DNA of 64,000 nt, from contig CAJNOP010000027.1 of NCBI GenBank assembly GCA_905250075.1, positions 1,532,741 through 1,596,740 of the forward strand, in the 5' to 3' direction. The position numbers and the translations under genes were made by a program. Under the pieces are notes generated by a model. That model did not search any database. It had not been told where the DNA came from and saw only the letters and a program-made list of their open reading frames with translations. This DNA is from Rotaria sp. Silwood1. Taxonomy: Eukaryota; Rotifera; Eurotatoria; Philodinida; Philodinidae. Of this stretch, positions 12,797-24,000 are shown piece after piece. Within the stretch, counting starts at the first letter, position 1; the number at the start of each line of letters is the position of its first letter.

Positions 12797-14863
12797 CAGA
12801 GGCGGCGGAACGACTCTAATTTAGGGGAGGCTCAAAACTTTTCAGGGAGTAATGGGAGGGTGAGAGGAACGAGGAGGGGCGATTTTATCCCTTTTCAACT
12901 CTAACTCGTATTAAAGATATATTAGTTGTCCTGATATGTTTTCAACAGGGTTTATTTCGCATATCTTTTTTGTATAGGCAAACCATGTAATCTTGAAATT
13001 TCATCAAAAGATTCGCCGTTATATTTGCGAATCTTCCATGATTTATCTTTTTTTGGTATTTACTAGATTCATTCAGCAAACGGAATTCCTCTGTTTGATA
13101 GCACAGGATACAATTCAATCATGTTTAAAAAAGTATATGATCTGAAAGAGTGACGTTTCACCTTCAACCAAGCACCTGCTTTTGCTTCAATTTCTTGCAT
13201 TTGACAATGAAATGAGTACGAGGACTTAAAGAAAAATTTCGAAAGAATGATTCGTAGAAGTCGCTGGATTCTTTAAGACAACTGCATCACAAGGACCTGT
13301 TGAGTTGTTCTGAAAAGTTTTTAGAAAAGCGAAAGAAAGGATGTATGAAGTATTGTTACTGTCCATTAAATTGGAAGTAATTAATACATCTCTAATGTAT
13401 CTATTTCTTATTAGTCTCTGCACAAAAATTCTGGAAACTTGAATGTTTTTTAAAGAAACAAAATGTCCTCTAGGCTAGCTTAATCGATTTAGAGCACGAT
13501 TAAATCAACGACTTACAAGATGCTACAATTTTTCACTCTTCTGAGTCGACTTTGCTCCTCTATTTTACCGATGAAGCGCCTAATTGTTCACTTTTGATTC
13601 TTTAACGGCGAATTTTGAACAGGAAACAAATTACTTTGGTAGTATCATTTTACTCAGTAATGCTTTTTTATATACAAAGGTTGACTTTAATAATTATTTA
13701 AACCATTTCTGGAGCGTTTATTCTACTGCTATGTTGAAAAATTCCAGTGTCTCGTACATCGTTAGTTTTTCTCTCTCTAAATCGATTACAGTATGCCGAG
13801 AGAACATTTTTCTCTGGATATTGTCGAGAGTTTAATGGTACACCTTTAAAAGCGATTCAAGTTTTTATCAATTTTCCCTGAAAAGATAAATGAAAAACAG
13901 ATATTATTTCAAATATGTTTGTTAACTCCAATGCAATCTGAAGTAGAAACATTTTATACACCTTTCCTTTCCGAGTTCTAAAATTCATCAGAGCAAATCA
14001 ACAGGATTTTTTGGATCGCTTTGTTAGAAACCACCAAAACACATTTAAAAAAATTCAAGATTTTATCATTTGTTTATGCAAAGATATATACAAAATAAAT
14101 TATATTTATAATATCTTTGGGATATTCAATATAAACTCAGAATGATATTCGTAAAAGTTTCTCAAACGTTGAGTCTCCTCAAGCATTCTGCTTCATTTTT
14201 TATGGGCGGCTTGAGCCTATCGGATACTAATCGCTCGGCTGTCTATGGCACTATCCAGCATCTAGCTAAACGTAATCTCGTTCAAAGAGTTTTCACTTAC
14301 TAAATATAAGGTCAGAACGAGATTTGTAAAGTCTTTACAAATATTTGAGCCTCCCCAAGCCTTCCTTCCCTTTTTTAAGGGTAAGCTCAAGTCTTCCCAA
14401 GCCTAATGGCTCCGCCGCTTCTGACTTTACTCAATAATAAGTCATATTTTTCCATGAACCTTCCTCAAATTATAAGATTATTGTTTCTTTCTCATTTCAA
14501 AATCTTTCAAAAGTCAAGCAGACAAGATAACAAAACTTTTAATGATAAATACAAAAATACAACGGCACCATAAACGTGTTCAGTACGTTGGCTATTCCTC
14601 TGCATAAAAGAGTCACTAGTAATAAGGTGTTAAACTGTTTAAAAAAAATACAATCATATATGCCTGCGATCTAAAATCAAAATGAATATTACCTTCAGAG
14701 AAAAATCAAACATCACTTTTTTCAAACCGCGTTCTCTAATCAAATACGAGATCGCGATGAGATCTGTAAACTTTTTTCAAATATCTGAGCCTCCCAAAGT
14801 CTCTCCAATTTTGTTTTAGGGGAGGCTTGAGCCTCCCCAGGCCTAAGGGCTCCGCCGCCTATG
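12797..14863. mobile_element. Decayed TIR element or cluster with GGCGGCGGA ends
   Basis: The left edge reads CAGAGGCGGCGGAAC and the right edge, complemented, CATAGGCGGCGGAGCC. Both continue into GGGGAGGCTCAA. Two further internal copies of the right-end block lie in the same orientation at about 14143-14241 and 14310-14419, the outermost at 14752-14863. The CAG-type ends resemble hAT termini, but no 8-bp duplication was found, so the outer pair may not be a single element. The interior (12810-14140) has only frames under 90 codons and no recognised transposase. Confidence 0.55.
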
Positions 14864-15110
14864 TTATGGATGTTAGATCTATAGAATCCTAGGTGGGTCC
14901 CGTTGTTTGCAAGTTAACTCATGAGTTCCTATAAGTTGAGGAAGTCAATCAGAACAGTGGCTCTCTTCTCCCAAAACGAGTTAAACTAATAAAAAATATT
15001 TTTTTATCTACTAAAACTATCGTTTATCATTTGCAATCAATACATAGTATCATCAAGTAATGGATGTATGGCATTCTACGTTTGATTCGTTACATGCTTA
15101 TGACCTTTGA

Positions 15111-15354
15111 ATATATTGGGTTGTAACATAAGTTCTGCAGATTTTTTTGTCAACCAACAAAATTTCACTGTCTTTTTCGAATCATAACCGACTAGTTTCT
15201 GCAAATGTCTGATTGAACAATTGCTAGTAAGATGAACCCAAGTTTCGAAAATAATGGCGATTGTATTGTTGATTGATGTTGCATATCTTTGTCGTAAAAT
15301 AAATTTGTTCATCAACAACAAAACCTGCAGAACTTATGTTACAACACAATATAT
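15111..15354. mobile_element. 244-bp TIR element with near-perfect 30-bp ends
   Basis: The ends at 15111-15140 and 15325-15354 are inverted copies matching at 29 of 30 positions, with core TTGTAACATAAGTTCTGCAG. The outermost bases are TA-rich, consistent with a TA target as in Tc1/mariner, but also uninformative because the flank is itself ATATAT. The minus strand holds an 81-codon open frame from just outside the right TIR into the left TIR. Its helix-turn-helix-like pattern with W residues faintly recalls the N-terminus of ISXO2/Merlin transposases. The superfamily is undecided. At this size it is a non-autonomous relic. Confidence 0.7.
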
Positions 15355-15776
15355 ATGAATAACATTCAGAATGTACGATCAATTGATTTTAATTGATCAT
15401 TGTCTTTTTAATTAACATGGTACTTGAGAAATTAATTGCAAATATTTCTTCTAGATGATCGCCTACAATAACAATAAAGCGAGCAGCAAGAAAGCAATTG
15501 AATACTATAAATTTATATCCTAATCTTCCCCTAAGATATATGTAGTTACTGATATGTCAACAGATTATATACAATTTTTAAATCTATCATTTAATATTGT
15601 ACATTCTAAAAGATACCAGAATATCATTCTTCTTGATCTCGTTGTCTTCATTTCTAGTGTTCGTCATACTTTAAATCATGTTGTATAAAATCATCAAAAG
15701 TATCATAATAATAACAATATCAGACTTAAACAAAATAAAATAAATAACAATCAATCAACATGCAAAAAAAAAGATT

Positions 15777-16582
15777 CTATTTTGTCATCAATGGTAGTGT
15801 GATCGACATTTGTTCATAACCATGGAATATATCACTTGAAAACAACGGATTTGACACTTCAAGGTCATCCATCTAGAAACAAAATGTACATCATTATGAA
15901 GAAAGTACAAATGTTTTCATGTGATAAAAAGAAACTTACAGAAGCAAAACCAGTACATTCATAGACAGAATGAGGAGAATGAGACTGTAAATGCTCGAGT
16001 GTGTAACCTGAATCATTACTTTTTAAGGCGGTTGTTTCAACTTTTAAATCATCCAAAGTCATTCTATTAATGAAGAAAAATAGAAAAGAGGTAAATTTCA
16101 AAACGCATCTAATGAAAATAATTTTAAAGCAAAATTCAATTATTCTTATGTATGTATAGATGCAATTCTGATAGATAAACACCAATTCATATTTTACTTA
16201 TTGTTGAAACAATTCTATTAACGAGTATGATAATGCAAACACTCACTTTTGTCGCTCTATCAATTCATTACGTTGTTGTTCATAATATTCAATGAGTGTA
16301 TTCTGTAATAATAATTCTTCATTTATTGACGTTGATAACAGTTCAGTTTTTTTATACTCATCATTGTTTGATTTTTCCTGATCAATTCTATAACGGATGT
16401 TTCTATTTTTATAATCAAAAATGAGAAAAACTTATACATATATACCTTTTACAAAATATCCACACAACTATTAAACCAATGCTCAAAATGACACATATGG
16501 CGATTTCAATAGCTAAAGAAACATTGACAATGAATAAACGTTTTTCACTATGATTTTCACAAACTTTACCAATGATAAACAT
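15777..16582 (-). CDS. Unrecognised 165-aa single-pass membrane protein
   Basis: Exons 16446-16582, 16247-16387, 15940-16063 and 15777-15872 join in frame to 165 residues. Residues about 19-43 form one hydrophobic helix (from FIVNVSLAIEIAICVILSIG onward) followed by CKR. No cleavable signal peptide is evident, so a type III/I topology with a cytoplasmic tail of about 120 residues is likely. The tail has a charged helical segment (LIEYYEQQRNELIERQK) and a Ser/His/Tyr-rich end. I recognise no family. It lies 223 bp downstream of the ASPHD-like gene on the same strand and has an acceptor-like TTTCTAG at 16609-16615, 26 nt before its ATG. Splice phases are consistent at every junction, which supports a real gene. 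Confidence 0.72.
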
Positions 16583-16608
16583 TGGTCAAACTTAAATCGT
16601 GCATTCGG

Positions 16609-16620
16609 CTAGAAACAAAA
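16609..16620 (-). promoter_or_regulatory. Acceptor-like site before the 165-aa gene
   Basis: TTTTGTTTCTAG ends 26 nt upstream of the ATG with no usable donor close by. It fits a spliced-leader trans-splice acceptor, or the 3' end of a 5'-UTR intron. Confidence 0.45.
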
Positions 16621-16805
16621 AATGAGCCAATATAAATGTTGCCTGTTTATATGCAGATCTTTTTATTAATTGCTTCTTTTAATTCAAAACAAAATATAAA
16701 AATCGACAAATATTCTTAGTTCAGAAAAGACAATCTATCAGACTAATTCTGAGTTTCATAAAATTAAACTAAAATAAAGGATTGAATATTGCATGGAATC
16801 TTCTT

Positions 16806-17678
16806 CTATATTGAATCAGTGTGAAAGATAGATGTTAATTGTTTGCGCATTTCAGATGATAAATCTGGATGCCAAAAATCAATCGTTAGAAAAACTTGTT
16901 GCTCTTTATTTGGATTTTGAATGGAATGTTCAATTGCATGATTATATAAAGTAATACGTTTATTTTCAATCGATAAATGTTTTCGTTTATTAATAAGAAC
17001 ATATGCTGGTGATTGATCATCACATATCAAACCGAAATGCATTCGAATACAACAATTTGTTAAACCATTTCTATTTTTATCTTCATCATTATTCTTTGAT
17101 GTTAATCGTGTAAGATAACAATTACCAAAAAGACAACTTCGATTATTAATACAGATAGCATCGGGTAATAAATGTAAAATTTCAAATAATTTTGGAAATG
17201 TTTTACAATTAGTTTTATTTTCTTCACCATCTTTATATAAATAAAAATTTATCCATTGAATATTATCATTTTGTTGAAAATATTTAACAATTTCTTGACG
17301 AAGTTCATCGTAATGATCAATCAGTATTTGTTGATCGGTTAATTGAATAATGTTACTACTTAAACCACGATGAAAATAAACAGTCGGTTTTTCATCATTT
17401 TTACGACATAAACGATCATGTTGAAGTAAATTATTAAGTATTATTGAATTTAATGAATCTTCTTCATCTTTATCATTTTTAATATAATTTATTGCACGAC
17501 CACGAATTGTGTTTGAACCCACACATTTCGAACAAAATGGATTAGCACAATGATTTGAACGAATAACGTAATTTAGAAGTGTACGATATACACATATGAC
17601 ACCAAAAATGACGAAAAAACGAAAAAACCATACTTGATCACCAAACATTTCAAATGTAGCACGTAACGAATCAAACAT
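16806..17678 (-). CDS. Aspartate beta-hydroxylase domain protein, ASPHD1/2-like
   Basis: Intronless, 290 residues. A membrane anchor covers about residues 16-39 and is followed by a CANPFCSKC cysteine cluster (44-52), as in ASPHD1/2. The C-terminal half resembles the aspartyl/asparaginyl beta-hydroxylase fold (Fe(II)/2-oxoglutarate enzymes of the secretory pathway). RMHFGL (212-217) supplies the first iron histidine H214, NHAIEHS (246-252) the second, H251, and VFLTIDFWHPDL (262-273) matches the family end motif. The residue just before that motif, where the family usually has the arginine that holds 2-oxoglutarate, is Gln (Q261). The enzyme may therefore be altered or inactive; this is inference from motif memory. 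The BAG6 gene lies 419 bp upstream on the same strand. An acceptor-like TTTCAG lies at 17705-17710. Confidence 0.78.
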   Translation of the reverse strand: MFDSLRATFEMFGDQVWFFRFFVIFGVICVYRTLLNYVIRSNHCANPFCSKCVGSNTIRGRAINYIKNDKDEEDSLNSIILNNLLQHDRLCRKNDEKPTVYFHRGLSSNIIQLTDQQILIDHYDELRQEIVKYFQQNDNIQWINFYLYKDGEENKTNCKTFPKLFEILHLLPDAICINNRSCLFGNCYLTRLTSKNNDEDKNRNGLTNCCIRMHFGLICDDQSPAYVLINKRKHLSIENKRITLYNHAIEHSIQNPNKEQQVFLTIDFWHPDLSSEMRKQLTSIFHTDSI

Positions 17679-18097
17679 TTTGATGTTGCTATTTTTTTTT
17701 ATGTCTGAAATAAAAAGAGAATATATTTTTTTAAAAATGCAATCATTTTATTGTGGTGCGCGCATGTTTATTTTGTCTTACACAATCTATTTGCGGTTTT
17801 TGAACAAAATGAAACAAGAAGAGAAAAAAAAGAAAATGAACAGATTCAGTAGTGACTGCTGAATTTTAGTCAACCAAACCGCATAGATATAAACAAATAC
17901 ACAAATCGTTAACTTCCATGCAATCATATATCATCTTTCAATGTTTCACAATATGAAAAGAGAAATGAAAAAAAAAAGAGAAAAAATTCAGTTTTTTTTG
18001 TAAGTATTATAATAAATAGAAAGTCTTTTGTTTATTGGATTTCTTTTGTTTCCTGTTGATGATAAATTTGTACACGAATAAATAAAAAGCTAAGATT
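17679..18097. other. Spacer between BAG6 stop and ASPHD-like start
   Basis: The 419-bp gap includes a likely BAG6 polyadenylation signal (AATAAA read on the minus strand near 18035) and the acceptor-like TTTCAG at 17705-17710, 26 nt upstream of the ASPHD-like ATG. No other gene was seen. Confidence 0.5.
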
Positions 18098-21000
18098 TTA
18101 TTTGTCACCATCTAAATAACGTTTTGTATTCGGCATACGATTTTGTACTTCAGGATAATCACGATCTTGTCTTATACGTTGTTCTAATAAACGTTTAAGT
18201 TCTTGTTCAAATGTATTAACAAGTGTTGGTGAAGGTGCTTCACCAGTAAGAACACTTTCGGGTGTTATTATTGTTCCATTTGAAATTTGATTATTTGATG
18301 AACTTGCTGATGAAGCACGTAAAACAAGTGTTTGTAGTAAATTAGATGAAGTTAAATCTTCACGCATATGAACACGACGTCGTTTTGATGGCATACCTTC
18401 TTTATATGCATCACTATATGGTGGTTGTGCTGGTGCATCATGTTGAGTATTCACATCTCGAACCACAATTGGAATCCAATCCTAAATTTAAAAAACAAAA
18501 AAAAAACAATAGATATCACATTTTTTTTATATTAATAAATACAAACATCAGGTAAATTTGCTTTCCATGATGGACTAGATGTTGAAGTTGTTGTTGCTGT
18601 TGCTGCTACTGTTTCACGTTCATGATCAGTTTTATTAACTATACTACTCAATTGTGTTGTTGACGAAGGTGTAGCATGTCCATGACGTTCATTAATTGGT
18701 GTAGGTTCTAATAAATAACTTGATACATTGGGTGGTGATGAACGTATTGCATTAAATGCATTTGCTAAAGATGTACGAAGATAAGTTTCAGACCATGTTA
18801 CAATCATTGAATTTGATGAACGAAAAATGATACGCTAAAATAGAAGAAAATTTTTTTTGTATGTATATTATTTCAATTTAGAGTATATATTTTACATGTC
18901 GATTAAGAATAAAATCTATTGCAGCTGCTTCTCCACCTTCAAGACATTGTGATGATAATGTTAAATATTCATTACGCATGGAAATTAATTGTTGTCGAAA
19001 ACGTTCAAACCAAACATTATTTGCTAAGAAAGAAAAAAGAATAACAAAACCATAAGAGTCTTTAGTTGTTTCATAAAAATATTCAACATACGATCATCAA
19101 ATAAAATATGTAATAATTTACGAACATGATGACGAAAGAAACGTTTCATCACATTTGCTATATTAATATTTGGTTTAACTCGAAGTTCATTCTAGAAATA
19201 AATATTTTATTTAACAGATGGCTGATAATAAAGAATAAAACACTTCGATTTGATAATTATTATTTTTTTGAGGACATCATTCTAAGTTCATTCGAGAGAG
19301 ATTTTTTTGCTCCACAAAACTATCGACTTTGTTTTTCAAATAAGTTTCACCTATTTCAGAAAAACCGATAAGATTGGCAGTCGCTCAAGCAGTGCACTGC
19401 AATTATCAGAAAACAAAATAATTATTACAAACATGTTTAATTAACAACTCCGTCGAAATTCAAAATATGCCGCATCTCGGGATGTTATGTATTTTCAGAA
19501 AAAAAAACACTTGACAGAACAATTTCTTAAGAAAAAATTAGAAAATAACGCAAAAGACTCAAATGTTATACCATTTTGTTCTGAATGAAAATCGGTATTC
19601 AATGATACAATGATAAACCATTCATAGAGCACACTAACATTTGAACACATCAGTTTCAAAAACGTATGTAAAACAAAATACTATCAAGTGTTAGTTCCAA
19701 CCTTTGTGCGCCTCAGAGATATCATCAGAAGTATTGACAAAATCTCGGAAACGTAAAATTCTCTATCTATTAATGCTAAATACTTTACATTCAGCATCGA
19801 ATTTGATGAGCATAGGTTTTCACAAATCGTTAGATCTCTACAGAAAATAGCAAGAGATCACAATCAAGCAACAACGCAGATTTTAATCTTTCCAACTTTT
19901 TGTCGGCAAGAAAAACTAAGTTAGAAAAAAACAGTTTCACAGTTTTGTACCGAGAAAATTTCTTTATTGAATGAGCTTCGAATGTTGCAAGTTAAACTGT
20001 CCTATTATTTATGAACCACGCATTATTATAGACATATAATTTTAAGAGAAAAAAAAATACGTACAAAATTGACAGCAGCTTCTTGTAAAAGTGATTCATA
20101 AAGTTTATCAGCCAATTCTTCAAGTGCTTCTGGTGTTATAGGTCGTCCTTGAAGTATAGTATTCCTATTTTAATAATAAATAAATTCAATTAAATAACAA
20201 TATAATTATATTACTGTAAATATTCAGTTGCTGATTGACGTGCTTCATTAATACGTGGTCCCACTGGATTACCCAAAACAAGATTCCAAACATCAGTAAA
20301 ATGCATACGTGATGTCATTGTAGAAAATAATTCACTGATAAGATTAGTACCTAGATGAAAAAAAAGAAATTTCTTTTAGTTTTATAATGTATCCCTTTGA
20401 TTAAAGAATTTTACCATCATTCGAACGAGCATCGATATCTTCACCAAAACGTTGCATAAATGAACCAATTGTAAGACTATCTAATTCTGGATTATCAAGA
20501 CCACCACCCAATAAACGTAAAAGTTCTAGAAAATAATAAGATGAACGTAAAGATTAGTTTTGTTTTAAAAAACAAAAGAACTTTATTATACCTGTGAGCA
20601 TTTGTTCAGTAACAGTATCATTTTCATTATTATTTGTTATTGTATTTGTCGACGTATTACTATTCTGTGATGAAGAAGTTGTATTTGTTGTTGCTGTTGT
20701 TGCTGTTGATGATGAAGATGATGATGATGATGATGACGATGATGATGATATCGTTGGAGTAGGTGTTGAAAGATTAGAACTAATTAATGTTGCTCCAGGA
20801 ATTAGTCGTCCAGTTATTCCTTGTACCATACTACCAAGTGATCGAGCAATATTTGAGAAATCTAAATTACCAGCTACTACTCCCGGAATATTAGTTGCCG
20901 TTGGTATTGTTTGTTGAGTTGTATTTGTTCCACTGGCTTGAGATTGTAAATTTGGAGTATTATTATTACCGGGATTATTTTGACCAATATTTACTAAAAT

Positions 21001-24000
21001 TAAACAAAATAATTCATAAATAATTGAAAATATTATTTTACATACATCGAACTCGTCCATTCCCAGTTCGTAAGACACCAGGTAATATTTGTGAAAGTAC
21101 CTGACTTATAATGGTATTCTAAATAAAAAGAAAAATTAATAAAAGCAAAGAAACAACATATTTTAAATTTTATTTTACCATTTGAATTTGTTGTCCATCA
21201 TTAATTGATGATTGTTGTTGTTGTTGTTGTTGTTGTTGAGAATTATCATTAGATGTTTGTTGTTGTGGTATTTCCGTTGTTGTTGTCGTTGAAATAACCA
21301 TTGGAATTTCAAATGAATGTGCTGTCATATTATAAGCATGACCAGCAGGTGTAAGAACAGTTGCACCAGTTGGTGCATTAGATGATGCTAACATAAAATT
21401 TTGCATTTGTTGTTGTGATTGTTGTTGTTGTTGTTGATTTAATTGTGCCCATGGTCCAGCTGGATGACGATGACGACCACGTGGACGTTGAGGTGCTGCT
21501 GCAAATATAACAGCACGATTAGATGCATTTTGTATTGCTGCTGCTTCTGCTGGTGTTAAGTTTGCTGCATTATTTGGATTATCAAATGGTGGACGAAGTG
21601 TTTGAGTGAAATAAGGTGATGCACATGGTAAACTTCGATCGATTGATTCTAAAATAAAAAGTTGAAAATGTGTTTGTTTCGCAAAAAAAACTTACGTATT
21701 ATAGCTGGTCCTCGAAGACGAGGTATTGGAAGTATAGGTGGATTAGGCAGTTGTTGTGGTGGCATAGGAAGATCCATTGGTGGTAAATCAATCCAATCAG
21801 CATCATCATCTTCAATACTTGATGTTGTTGTGGATGTTGCTGGATTATTATTTGTTGGCCGTGAATCAGCTGAACGTGATCGGAATGTTTCACTATGACG
21901 TAATGCTGCTATTGATGATGAATCAGGTTGAAGAACAAATGTTGACCGTAAAATTGAATCTGTTACATTCGAATTATTATTATTCGATGTTTGATTATTA
22001 ATATTTGTATTATTTGGTACTTGTTGATTAGCCATCTGAGCAAAATGTTCTATAAAATTTCAAAGAAAAAACAAGACAATATATTCATTTTTCTTTGGAA
22101 ATAATTAAGAAAAAATTTGTAATACGAACGTTGAACACTATTTGATACACGTTGTGCAATTTCAGCGGCAAGATTACTATCGAATTGACCACCATTTATT
22201 TGAATAGGACCACTTGAGATGACATGTGTTGCACCTTGTGGAAGATTATCTAAAATAGAAAATATTTTTTTTCAGTACAATATGAAAAAAAATAAATATT
22301 TAAATAAAATAACATACTTAATGGTGGTCGATTTGTTGACGATTGTTGTTGTGATGATGAATTAGCTGCTTGTACATCTGCTACAACTGATGCTGAAACT
22401 TGATTTAACGTTATACCATCTGGACCCATCTGCATGAATGTGTATGGTAATGTACCTAAATTAAAACGCATCGATTGTTGCATTCCACCATTATTAGCTG
22501 TCAATGGTGCAGGAGGACGAATAGGAAGTGATGATCGTGGCGGAGCATTAAATACCTGAACAATAAAAGAAGCAAGAGAAAGTGAAATAAAAATAAATAA
22601 ATTTCAAATGAACCATGCGAGGAATAGCACCCATTGGATTTTGAAATGGCATTCGAGCTTCTCCTGATATCACAGCTGGATTAGTTCCAGTTGATATTTG
22701 TATTGGACCCATAATTCGAGCTGTTGCTACAGCTCCTGGCTGCAAAAAAATGTTCATGTTTAACATTCTAATATGTCAAAAGAATACATTCTACTTACTC
22801 GTCGACCAATCGAACGTGAAGGACGTGGTAATACTCTTGTTCCTATTTCTTGACCAGGTGCAAAACTATGTCCACTATTTTGTGCTATTGAAGCAAGACC
22901 AGCTTGGGAAATAGGTAATTCACCCAAATGTAATAAACGTGTTTCAAGTGGATCATTAAGATCAAGAGTAAAATCAGTTATATTATGATAAATATGAGCA
23001 AATAAATGTGTTGCTTCATTATATAAAGAATAGAAACGTTGACGACCATTTAATTCTTGATCCTAAACGATATGTTTATAATGAATTTAAAAAACAAACA
23101 TTTTTTTGTTTGCAGCAAATAACTTACAAAGGCATCAGTTTGTGCTATAGTACGTAAATAAGTTTGATAATGCGCTTGCAATCGACGTTGTTCAACATCA
23201 ATTGTATTCATTAATTCAGCTAAATCACGAGCTGTTCGTCTATAAATGTAATTAAAATTATTAAACATGTAAATAAAAAATAAATAAATATTCTTACGGT
23301 GATGCTATAGCTGGATTATTAGTTGTTGTTGTTGGTGATGAAGCATTTTCTACAGGAGTTGTACCTGCAGTAGTTGGTGGTGTATGAAGCGTTTCAGTTG
23401 AATTAATAGAACCTTGTGATTCTACATCCATTTCAGTTGATGTTATATCTTCCATGCCAAGAAATGTTGTTGATGATGTTGTTGAAGGTGGTGGTAGTGG
23501 CGAACTTGCTACTGCTGCTGCTGCTGTAGCTGCTGGTTCTATAGCTACTGGTTCTATAGCTGCTGGTTCTGTAGCTGCTGGTTCTGTAGCTGCTGGTTCT
23601 GCAACTGCTGGTTCTGTAGCTGACGCAACCGCATGTGGTGAACTTGTTGTTCTTTCAGAAGTTGATGGAGGTGGAGTAGGTGATAGACGAAAATTTGATT
23701 GCACAATTTGCTAAAAATATTAAAAATTTTTTTATTATTATTGGAAACATTTTACATTTAGTAACAATCATTACATTGAACTCTTTTTTTCAAATTTCCT
23801 TTCACATTAAGAACTATATATATATATATGTTTGATTCAAATAATGATATAAATAGTATGAGAAGTCAGTTACATGATGTATTATAGGAAACGATATATG
23901 ATTTGATCAAAAGATCTGCAGTAAAACAAAGAACATATAGATCAATCGATAGAAAATTTCATGTTCTGTTAGTGTCTAAAAAAGTTCAATAACAAAGTCA

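Noticed and set aside
20594-20917. 107-codon plus-strand frame rich in Asp and Val
   Set aside because: Antisense shadow of the BAG6 Ser/Thr-rich exon; the triplet repeat keeps several frames open.
23454-23714. 86-codon plus-strand Ala/Gly/Ser repeat frame
   Set aside because: Antisense shadow of the 15-bp repeat in BAG6 exon 6.
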